From CAWGMT01 sp963823675 (GTDB lineage: Bacteria > Planctomycetota > Planctomycetia > Isosphaerales > Isosphaeraceae), in assembly GCA_963823675.1 (NCBI GenBank), contig CAWGMT010000010.1, forward strand, positions 62,001 to 126,000: 64,000 nt of DNA, in the 5' to 3' direction. A program made the translations under genes and the position numbers. The notes below the pieces were generated by a model, which was given only the letters and a program-made list of their open reading frames with translations, did not search any database and was not told the DNA's origin. Below, one piece after another: positions 49,192 to 59,200 of the stretch (position 1 is the first letter of the stretch; each line of letters begins with the position of its first letter).

Positions 49192-50553
49192 ATGAGCGGC
49201 ACCTCAATTTCCTCCAGCACGGCGCGGCCGACGCGCCGCCAGTTCGGGCGGGTCGTGGCGGGCTCGGCCGTGGGCATGCTGGCTGCGCCGGCCTTCGTGC
49301 GCGGCCGCAACCTCAACGAGAAGCTCAATATCGCGATGATCGGCGTCGGAGGCCGGGGGGCGGCCAATTTGCAGGGGGTGGCTTCCGAGAACATCGTGGC
49401 TCTCTGCGACGTCTCCCAGCCCGCGCTCGACCGCGCCTCAGCGCGACATCCTCACGCGCGATCCTGCCGTGACTTCCGCAAGCTCTACGACCATGCCGGC
49501 GATTTCGACGCGGTGGTGGTGAGCACGACCGAGCACACGCACGCCTTCGCCACCTTGCCGGCTCTGAAACTGGGCAAGCATGTTTACTGCGAAAAGCCCC
49601 TGACGTACAACATCTCGGAGGCGCGCTTCATCCGCGAGGCGGCCGCCAAGACCAAGCTGGCAACTCAGATGGGCACGCAGATCCACGCCAGCGACAATTA
49701 CCGGCGGGTGGTCGAGCTGATCCAGAGCGGTGCCATCGGGCCGGTGCACGAGGTGCACGTCTGGGTAGGCCGGGCCTGGGGCCTCCAGTCGAAAGCGGCG
49801 GCCGAGCGCAACCGTGACATCGTCTACGTCTCCGAGCGGCCCCAAGGCGATTCGCCCGTGCCCAGGGGACTCGACTGGGATTTGTGGCTAGGCCCCGCGC
49901 CGGCGCGGCCATTCCACGACGTCTACGTCCCGGGGCCGAAATGGTACCGATGGTGGGACTTCGGCAACGGCACCATGAGCGACCTGGGAAGCCACTGGAA
50001 CGATCTTCCCTTCTGGGCACTTTCACTCAAGGCTCCCTTGACCATCGAGGCGGCTGGACCTCCGCCTCACCCGGAGATCGCCCCTGCCTCGATGAGGGTG
50101 ACTTACGAATATGGAGCCCGCGGCGATCTGCCGCCCGTGAAGTTCCACTGGTATCAGGGCGAGGAAAAGCCGAAGCCCTGGAAAAACGGCGCGATCCCCC
50201 AGTGGGAAAGTGGCGTCCTGTTTGAAGGCTCCAGGGGAATGCTCCTGGCCGATTACGGCCGGAACGTCCTCCTGCCCGAGAAGGACTTCCAGGGCTTCGT
50301 GCGCCCCGAGCCTTCGATCCCCAAGTCGCTCGGCCATTACGCCGAATGGATCCACGCCTGCAAGACCGGCGCGGCGACGACCTGCAACTTCGAATACGCC
50401 GGCTGGCTGACCGAGGCCAACCACCTGGGCAACGTCGCCTACCGCGCCGGCAAGAAACTGGAGTGGGACCCTGCCAAGCTCTATGCCCCTAACGCCCCCG
50501 AGGCCGAGCCGTTCATCCACCGCGATTACCGCAAGGGCTGGACGCTGGCGTAG
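49192..50553 (+). CDS. Tat-exported Gfo/Idh/MocA oxidoreductase
   Basis: 453 residues with a perfect AGGAGG site 7-8 bases upstream. Twin-arginine signal TRRQFGRVVAGSAVGMLAAP. Rossmann loop IGVGGRG (50-56), STTEHTHAF, and the family EKP motif (134-136) in HVYCEKPLTYN. The C-terminal beta-sheet domain follows. Members reduce or oxidise sugar-like substrates with NAD(P), and exported members are expanded in planctomycetes, where they probably act on complex polysaccharides. It is followed at 25 bp by a ceramidase-like gene, likely the same operon. Confidence 0.9.
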   Translation: MSGTSISSSTARPTRRQFGRVVAGSAVGMLAAPAFVRGRNLNEKLNIAMIGVGGRGAANLQGVASENIVALCDVSQPALDRASARHPHARSCRDFRKLYDHAGDFDAVVVSTTEHTHAFATLPALKLGKHVYCEKPLTYNISEARFIREAAAKTKLATQMGTQIHASDNYRRVVELIQSGAIGPVHEVHVWVGRAWGLQSKAAAERNRDIVYVSERPQGDSPVPRGLDWDLWLGPAPARPFHDVYVPGPKWYRWWDFGNGTMSDLGSHWNDLPFWALSLKAPLTIEAAGPPPHPEIAPASMRVTYEYGARGDLPPVKFHWYQGEEKPKPWKNGAIPQWESGVLFEGSRGMLLADYGRNVLLPEKDFQGFVRPEPSIPKSLGHYAEWIHACKTGAATTCNFEYAGWLTEANHLGNVAYRAGKKLEWDPAKLYAPNAPEAEPFIHRDYRKGWTLA

Positions 50554-50577
50554 TCTCTCGGCAGGAGTCGCCGATCA

Positions 50578-51931
50578 TGACTGGATGGCTTCGATCGCTG
50601 GTATTTTGCTTCGCCTTCCTGGGAATCGGAGGCGCGCGGCGGAAGCACTGAAAGTCGGCGTGTTTGCCGTCGACGCATCACCGCCCCTGGGCAGCCCGAT
50701 GGCGTATGATCCGACCAAGGGGGTCGTTCATCCCCTCAGTTGCCGCGGCGTGGTACTCATCGGCGATGGCGAGCCGATCGTCCTCTGCGCGATCGACTGG
50801 ATCGGGATCGGCAACGACGGTTACTCCGAATTCCGCCGCGAGCTGGCCAGGGCCGCCGGCACGACTGCACAACGGGTCTGCGTGCACGCCCTGCATCAGC
50901 ATGATGCTCCGCACTGCGACTTCTCGGCCGACCGGATCATCGCGCCGCTGGGGATCAGTGGTGAAGTCTTCGACTCCGAATTCGATCGCGCGGTGATTGC
51001 CCGGACAGCCGCGGCGGTTCGCGAGGCCGCGGCCAGGGCAAGGCCGGTCACGCATCTTGGTCTGGGTCAGGCGGAGGTCGAGAAGGTCGCGTCGAATCGG
51101 CGGCTTCTCGGACCGGACGGGAAGGTGCAGTACGTCCGTTACACCGCCTGCGCCGACCCGAAGATCCGGGCGTTGCCGGTCGGGACGATCGACCCGATGC
51201 TCAAGATGATCAGCTTCTGGGACGGCGCGGAGCCGGTCGTGGCGTTAACCTACTACGCCACCCACCCTCAGAGTTATTACCGCACCGGGCTCGCCAATCC
51301 CGACTTCCCGGGCATGGCGCGCGACCAGCGCCAGTCCGTAACAAAAGTCCCTCATATCCACTTTAACGGAGCCGGCGGCAACATCGGCGCGGGCAAGTGG
51401 AACGACGGAGCGCACGCGAATCGGCAAATCCTGGCCGATCGCGTTGCGGCCGGGATGGCCAAAGCCTGGAATGCGACCCAAAAAACGCCGATCTCCGCGA
51501 GCGACCTTGCCTTTGAGTCGATTCCTACCTTCTTGCCGCCGGCGCCGCAGCTCGACGAGAAACGGCTGCTGGCTATCGTGGACGACGCATCGAAGCCGGC
51601 TCGAACCCGCGCGCAAGCGGCGGGCGAGCTGGTCTGGCTGCGCCGGTGTCTCGCGGGGGAAAAAATTGATGTCGCCTGTTTGCACCTGGGAAAAGCCCGC
51701 GTGCTCCACATGCCAGGAGAGTTATTCGTCGAGTATCAGCTCGCCGCGGCGAAGACCCGGCCCGACCTCTTTGTAACGATGGCGGCGTACGGCGACTACG
51801 CGCCTGGCTATATTGGAACGGAAGTCGCTTACTCCGAGGGCGGGTACGAGACAGGCCCACACGCCTCGCTCGTCGCGCCCAGCGTCGAAAAGCCGCTCTT
51901 GGATGTCATCGGGCGACTCCTGGAAAAATGA
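50578..51931 (+). CDS. secreted neutral ceramidase-like protein (frameshift in signal peptide)
   Basis: ATG 50578 encodes MTGWLRSLVFCFAFLGIGGA, a signal peptide, in one frame. Near 50635 (GGAGGCGCGCGGCGG) the frame shifts to AAEALKVGVFAVDASPPLGS and continues to 51931. Family marks are VHALHQHDAPHCD, LTYYATHPQSYY and HFNGAGGNIGAG, equivalent to the Zn-ligand and glycine-rich segments of neutral ceramidase-like proteins. It lacks the C-terminal domain of true ceramidases. Substrate unknown. Paralogue of the damaged copy at 9396-10583. Confidence 0.8.
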
Positions 51932-52288
51932 ACGGGGAGTGGGAAAACCGGACAGGACAGGTCCGATATTGACCTCTGAGCGTGCCCACGTTTTGCATTT
52001 CGAAGCAGACGAGGTAGACCAGCAGCAAGTCGCGTACTGCATGCTCGGCCGCGCGGAGCTCGGGGTAGATCGCGATCTCGATGGAGCAGGGCAGTTTCCT
52101 CGTCATACCCCACACCGGCTCGGCCCGGAATGATTGATCGTTGCCGGCCCATCCCGTTGAGAAAGCCGCACCCGCGCTCGAAGGGACACTGGGCGACTCG
52201 CGGGAGGAAGCCCGGTCAGGTGCTGCTGGCAGTGGCGCGGAAGGAGAGGCCGGCGCCGTTCTATTCTTTGGCGGCGCGATCGTGAATA
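51932..52288. other. 360 bp without a recognised gene
   Basis: A minus-strand frame (CSIEIAIYPELRAAEHAVRD) has plausible composition but neither a start nor a family match; it may be debris of a mobile gene. No terminator seen. Confidence 0.35.
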
Positions 52289-53158
52289 TCAGCAACTTGG
52301 CCGCGGTGAATCCCTGTCCGTGCGGCTATCGTTCATCAGATTGCAGCCCGCGTGCTGCGTGAGACTCAAGGAACCCGCACCCTCGGCCCGTCGCTTGAGA
52401 AAGTCAAGTAGCGCGCGGTTGAACTCCTCCGGTTTTTCCAACTGTGGCGAGTGACCGCACTTCTCGATCTGCACTAACTCGAATTGCTTGAAGTTCCCCA
52501 CGTGCGGCATCCAATCCTCGATCGGAGTGATTCGATCGTGATCTCCCCAGATAAAAAGCACAGGACAACGAATCTCGGGTAGGATGGGAGCAGCATCGTA
52601 CTCCTGCACCAGCCGAAGGGCCCGAAGGCTCGCGCGAAAGCGTTTCGGAGACCGGATGTCATCGAATGCGAGATTGGCGATTTGGGGCGTCAGGCATTTT
52701 GGATTAAAGAACATTTTTTGGGCGATCAAATCGGCATTGGGGAGCGTGAACATCGAATCGAGCCCTGCCATGTTCCAGAGCCCCGTCCTCGTCATCCCTG
52801 GCGCCCCGCTGGAGATGACGGCCTCGACGTGGCTGGGAAACGCCGCCGCGAAATCGAGTACAATGAGACCTCCGAGAGAATTGCCGCAAAGGATCGGCTG
52901 AGAGATCTGCGTCGTGCTCAAGAATTCAAGCAGCCACGTGCGCCAAACCTCTGCGGAGTCGATGGTCATGTCCTGGCGCGCGAATGAGTCCGGAAAGCGA
53001 ACCACATCGTAATCGTTGTCCTTCGTCAGTGCTTTCCACGTTGAGTCCCAGATCCATCCCCCCCCAAAAAGTCCACACAGCAAGACAATAGTTGCTCCTC
53101 CAGTGCTGGTATCCCTCTTCGGACGATGCCGTTCGTAACGGTACTTGGCCAGGTCCAT
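52289..53158 (-). CDS. alpha/beta hydrolase, probable PKS-associated
   Basis: 289 residues from ATG 53158, with GGAGGGA upstream. Catalytic triad visible: nucleophile Ser in LCGNSLGGLIVLDFA, Asp in IWGDHDRITP, His in EKCGHSPQLEKP. Oxyanion-loop region IVLLCGLFGGGWIWD. The gene begins 72 bp after the stop of the giant PKS on the same strand, and the PKS ends without a thioesterase. A role in releasing or editing the polyketide is a reasonable inference, but the fold is common to many esterases. The last ~20 codons are unlike the family. Confidence 0.85.
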   Translation of the reverse strand: MDLAKYRYERHRPKRDTSTGGATIVLLCGLFGGGWIWDSTWKALTKDNDYDVVRFPDSFARQDMTIDSAEVWRTWLLEFLSTTQISQPILCGNSLGGLIVLDFAAAFPSHVEAVISSGAPGMTRTGLWNMAGLDSMFTLPNADLIAQKMFFNPKCLTPQIANLAFDDIRSPKRFRASLRALRLVQEYDAAPILPEIRCPVLFIWGDHDRITPIEDWMPHVGNFKQFELVQIEKCGHSPQLEKPEEFNRALLDFLKRRAEGAGSLSLTQHAGCNLMNDSRTDRDSPRPSC

Positions 53159-53230
53159 CAATGCTCCCTCCAATGGTCTTCCGCCTCTCCGTCACGGTAG
53201 AGCGGATGATGGGAAACAGACTCTAAGTTC

Positions 53231-56200
53231 TCAATCAGTCGATTTACTGGAGTCCTCGATCTGCCGCAGCAGCAGGTCCAAGTCCTGAAGGATGTTGGCG
53301 AGCTCTTCGTCGGGAAGCTGATCCAGCCTTTTCACGGGCTCGCCGCAATTGTCGAAAGGCCTGGGCTGGGCCGATTCCAGACTGGTCGAGAACAATGCTG
53401 TGGGTGCAAGGGCGCCGTTCATCTGGGTGAGCAGCTTGTCGGCGATCTGAGCCGCGCTCAAGCCATCGTTGAATACCGTGATCATTCGGACCCCTGTCTG
53501 GGCTTCCACACGATTCTTCAGTTGCAAAGCCATCAAGGAATCCACTCCGAGTAACTGAATGGGTGTGTGAACGTCAACCTGGTCCTTCCCCAGCCCCAGA
53601 ACCTGACTCAGGTTCTCGCGAAACACTCCGAGCAGCACGTCCCGGCGCTGCTCTGGAGGCAACATGCGAAGCGACTCGCGGTCGGATACAGCCTGGGCTC
53701 CGGTGCCGGCTTCCCCTGCCCGCTCGTCCGCCCAGGCTAACTCCCGGAATCGTGGGGGAGTCTGGCCGCCGGCCCACGTTTTCCGCCACAGGTCTAGATC
53801 GATTCGGGCCACTCCAGCCTGAACCTGGTTTTCTTGGAGCAACCGCTCGAGGAGAGCGACCGCTTCCTGTGGTGAAAAGCTGTTGATACCCAGTGCATTC
53901 AGCCTCCGGCCGAGAGCAGGGTCTCGGGCGACGTACCCAAGGCCGCTGAGGTAGCCCCAGTCGATGGTCAGTGCCGGCAACCCTCGCGAACGCCGGTAGT
54001 GAGCCAGACTGTCCAGGAACGTGTTCGAAGCGGCGTAGCTCGCCTGGCCCGGCACCCCTAGCCAGCCGGCCAGAGAGCTAAAACAGACAAAGAAGTCCAG
54101 ATCCATGCCCTGGCTCAAACTGTGCAGGTTCCAGGCGCCGCTGACGCGCGGGCCAAGCACCCGGCCCACGTGAGCTTCGTCCCACTCGGCGACCAGCCGA
54201 TGTTCCAGATCCATCGCGGCATGTATGATGCCGCGCAACGGCCTGTCTGTGTCGCGAATGCAGGCAAGAAGCTGAGCGACCTGGTCCGGCTGGGATACGT
54301 CGGCACAGAGGACGGATACGTCGGATCCAGCCCGTCGCACGGCTTCGACAGTTGCGGCTGTCTTCTCGTCGGTGACCCCGCGACGGCCGACGAGGAACAG
54401 ACGGCCGGCTCCGCGTTCGGCCATCCAACGAGCGACGGCCAGGCCAAAGCCACCCAGACCACCGGTAATAACGTAGCTGGCGTCGGCCCGGAACCTGAGC
54501 GGCGGCACCGCGCTTCGCCTCAGAGCGGGTGTCTGATCTGAGAAGCCGATCACCACCTTGCCGATGTGCTTGGCCTGCGCCAGAAAGTGGAACGCCGCGG
54601 TTACCTGATGTGCTGGGAATGTGCGGTGCGGCAACGGCTGTAGTTCGCCCTCAGCCACTTCCCGCATCACCTCCTGGAACAGTGCCGCGGCCCGCTGCGG
54701 ACGCTGCCTTACAACACTGTCCAGATCCACCGCGAAGTATGCAACGTTCTTCTGAAACAGCTTCAATCCCAGTCCATTCTCCCCGCCGTGGTCGCGCGTG
54801 CTCAAGTCGAGAAACCGGCCATGCTCCGCCACCGCTTCCAGTGCGCGTCGCATCGCCTCACCTGAGAGTGAGCTGAGCGCAAGATCGACACCGCGGCCTG
54901 CGGTCAACGTCCGCACGTCATCGGCAAAACTCAACGAGCGCGAATCCAAAACGTGCTCGACACCCAGCGCTCGCAGAAGTTCGCGCTTCCGCGGCGAGCC
55001 CGCCGTGGCAAAGATCTCAGCTCTCCTTCGCCTGCTGATCTGGAGGGCGGCCATTCCGACACCGCCCGTGGCGGCGTGGATGAGCACCTTCTCTCCGGCG
55101 GCAAGCTGGCCAAGTTGGCTCAGGGCATAATGGGCAGTCATGAAGGCTATCGGCAGAGTAGCGGCTTCCTCGAACGTGAATCGGGCCGGTTTGGGCGCCG
55201 TCAAGGACTCCAGAGCAACGACCGTCGAGGCTATGCTGAAGGGCGCAAGGGCCACGACAGCGTCGCCGGCCCTGAATCGCGTGACGCCCTCGCCCACGGC
55301 CTCGACAACTCCTGAGCACTCGCCACCGATCGAGACCGGATCGTCAGAAGAACGATGCGACGCCGGGCCAACCAGCTTGAGATGATCGCGCCAGCTCAGA
55401 CCCGCGGCCCGGACCCGGATCAGTAACATTCCCGGATCGATTTGCGGCTGTTCGACGGCGCGATAAGCCAGGTTGTCCAATACCACCGGGAAATTCGGTT
55501 CCAAGCGAAAAGCCGCGACCTTGCCCGCGGGCTGTTCGTCGGGGCTCGGCCGATAGCGGTGGACGTAACGAGCCGTGCCGCGCAAGGCAATCTCTTCGTC
55601 GTCGATCGCCTCCAACTCCTTGACGAGCGCGCGAATCTCTGGTTGGGAGGGGTGAACGCCGAGATCGACCACCTTGCAGCGGAGGGAGGAGTATTCGTGG
55701 GTCAGAACACGTGCTAAGCCGACCGCCGAAGCTTGCAACAAGCCGACCAGCTCGGGCCGCTCATCGTGGGCCATATGAAAGGCGCCGCGGGTAACCAGCA
55801 CAAGAGTTTTTGGTAGATCGACGTCTGAAGTCCAGGCCCGAACTAGGTGGGCGGCACGCATCAGTTGGGTCTGCATCCACGTCTCAACCTCTCTTGCGTC
55901 GAGGTCGGCGGCTTCGGGAGTGTCCAAGCCCCAGAGGTGAATGACTCCGCCTGGGGCTGACTTTTCCGGCAGTCGTCCGCCGTCCCGGAGTGTTCGCACC
56001 AGCCAGCGGAAGCTGTCAGGTGTATCGGAAACGACGAGGAACCGGTCCGCTGCCGTCTGGTCGTTGACCGTCCCTGTAGCGACCGTAACACATGTGTCGC
56101 CGCGCGTCCGGAGCATCTCCACGAGGTCTCTACTGATGCTGTCACCGTCGGCGAAAACTAGCCAGGTCGCCGGTTGCCGCTCCGCCACCGCGGAAGTCTC

Positions 56201-59200
56201 AGCACGCAGGTCCGAGTGGTCTTCGGCGTAACGGGAGAGGATCACAGCGCTACCGAGGGCCTCGGCTCCCGGGGCTAGATTGATAGTTTCGGCAAAGCCG
56301 AGCTCAGCCAGCAACTGCTCCCAGACCGTGGCCGTCAGGAGGGGATAGTCCGGCCGGAGGTCGGCGTCAGCGAAACGCCACCAACCTTCGGTCAAGCCGA
56401 ACACCAGGTCGAGCCAGCCCGAGGGCCGGACACCCTCCGCCAGCATGAGGAGACCACCAGGGGCTAGCAGGGTCCTGGCATGACGGAGCGACTGTCGCAG
56501 GTCAGCAGTGGCGTGGAGCACGTGCGAGGCCAACACAAGATCGAACGAGCCCGGCAGAAAACCCTGCACTCGCGCGTCGGCTTCGATGTCCAGCTTCTGG
56601 TAACGGACGAACGGGAACTTCGCCAGCTTTTGCCGCGCCGGGCCAAAGAACTGACTGGAGACGTCGCTAAAGATGTACTCGGTACGATCGGGCGGTAGGC
56701 ACGGGAGGACGTGAGCCGTCAGGCCGCCTGTGCCTGCACCGATCTCCAGAACCCGCAGGGGCCGCTCGGGCGGTAGCTGGCGCACCGTCCACTCGATCGC
56801 CTCGCGACAGACTGTGTTGGTCAACTGAACGATAGGCGAGTCCTCGTAGAGTTGTTCCGCCTCGCTCAGGTCGCCACCGACGAAGAGCAGCGACAAGGGG
56901 TCTGACTCGCCGGTTAGCACCGAGGCCAAGTTCCCACCGCATCGCCGCATCAACGTCATCTCAACCAAATAGCCTGGGTTCTCGCGAAGCGTCTCGCGCC
57001 ACAAGGCGTCGGTGTCGAGGACCGGTGGCGACTGAACCAGCTCCCAGCCGTCGCCGTCGGACCGAAGTACGCCGGCCGTACTCAGCATCTTCAGAAGGCG
57101 CGCGAAGAGACGCTGATGACGGGGGACGACGCGAAGCGATGCCACCAGATCGCCAGTCGTGAACCGGCGGTCCTGAGACAGGTCGGCCCCGAGATGCAAC
57201 AGGGCGCACGCAGCGTACGCAGCGCAGAGTCGGTCGAGCTTGCGCTCCAGTTCCTGGTAACGTTCGTGCTGTTCGGGGCTGATGAGGTGATCCACGGCGG
57301 CGGCCACGGTCTGCACGAGCGTTGCGAGCGGCAGCACAGTTGCCGGCGGGATCGAGTCGCTGCTGGTGTGGCATCCGGGCAACGACTGCAACCGCCAGCT
57401 CGATGTGTAAAGTAAGCCCGTTAAGGAACCAAGGTCAGCGTTTTCAGTCGGTGACAAAAGTTCCCCCTGCCGAACGGCATGCTCGTCCTGCTCGCTGGCC
57501 GGTTGCTCAAGAAGAGCGGCCATCATTCCAGCGAGCTGATCGAGGCTAGCTTCAGGCGGCAACTTGTCGAACGAAATCGGCACCTCCAGCTTCTCGTGGA
57601 ATGCTGCCAACATATCGAGCATCGTGAGCGAGTCCAGCCCGAGGCTCAGAAGCGGCTGACGGAAATCCAGTTCCGCCGCTCGCGGCCCCGCCACCTTTGC
57701 CAGCGCCTGTCGAATGTAGTGTCGCATCCGCTGTTTCCGCTCCTCGCCCTCGAGAGCCAGCAGCTCCTGGCGGATGGCGAAGACCATGGTTGGCGTCATG
57801 GAGCTCGGGTCGGGAACGACGAGCTCGCGCAGCAGCGGCACGAGGTTGGCCGCTTCGCTTTCGGCGCGCGCCCAGTCGGCGGCCAGGACTGCAACCTGGG
57901 CGGGAGCGGCGGACCCACTGACGAGGAGCATCTCCAATTCGGCCAGCATCTGACCCTCCGGAGCGGGTTCGACGCCGAGCGCTTCCCAGTAGCAGCGGCC
58001 TGCACCAGAGACCGCAGTGCAGTTTTCCCATGGCCCCCAGTTGACTGCCAGGGCGGGCAGGCCAGCGGCCCGCCGATGCCACGCCAGGCCGTCGAGGAAA
58101 GCGCTCGCGGCCGCGCCGGTCTCCTGATCGCCCGAGCCTAGCAGAGCGGACGCCGTAGAGAACAGTACGAAGAAGTCCAAAGGCTGTTGCTGCGTCCGCT
58201 CGTGGAGCATCCAAGCGCCTGCGGTCTTCGGAGCGAGGGCGCCGCCCGGCGAACGCGTACCGACGGCCCGGCAGGCGCTCTCATCGAGAACGCCGGCGCA
58301 GTGAACGACCCCTCGCAGCGGCGGAACCTCACGGCCGAACGCACCAAGCAGCTCTGCCAGGTCGTCCCGGCTGGCCACGTCGAGCAGCTCGACCTGGATG
58401 CCGACACCGCTCTTGCGCAACTCGTTCAAGACGCCAAGAGCACTGGACGACGGCTCGGTCTTCCCCGTAAGCACCAGGCGTCCGGCACCCTTCTCGGCCA
58501 GCCACCGAGCAACGCCCAGACCCACTCCACTCAAGCCGTCGGTGACCAGGTAGGCGCCCTCCTTGTGAAGGCGGAGCGAGCCGCCCTTCGTCGGCTCGAT
58601 CGCCGCCTGGGTCATCCGGGCCACATAACGACGGCCACGACGGAAGGCTAACTGGGTCTCGCCATCTGGGTGCACCAGCTCCTCGTGAAGCATACGGCTC
58701 TGAAGTTCCGGTGCCACATCCGGGTCAAGGTCGATCAAGACGACCGACCCGGCGTGGGACGTCGCCATGGTCCTCCCGAGTCCCCAAATCGGCGCCTGCG
58801 AGAGTCGGAGGGGCGTCTCCTCGCTCCCCACGCATTGCCCCCCCTGCGTCACCAGATACAAACGTGAGACGCAGCCCTGTCTCCCTGGCGCGGTGCGAAC
58901 GAAGTCCTGGATGCCGGCGCATTCACGCAACCCCTCTGTGAAAAGTTGGCTTCCCTCAGCGTGTGGAACGGCTTCGCGGCCGGCCAGGTACACGACACAG
59001 GGCCTCCCCTGGAAGTTCGAGGCCAGAGCGGGCTGCGCCTCGGACGGTTGCAGCACTCGGCAGGAGGTCCCACTCGCTCCGAGGAAGGCGGTCAGCACAT
59101 CCGACAGAATAGAAGAGCCCCCTGGGGCCACAATCAGCCACTCGTCGCGCTGGGTGGCCGGAGCCGCATTCAAGACCTGGCGCGCGATGGATCGCCACGC

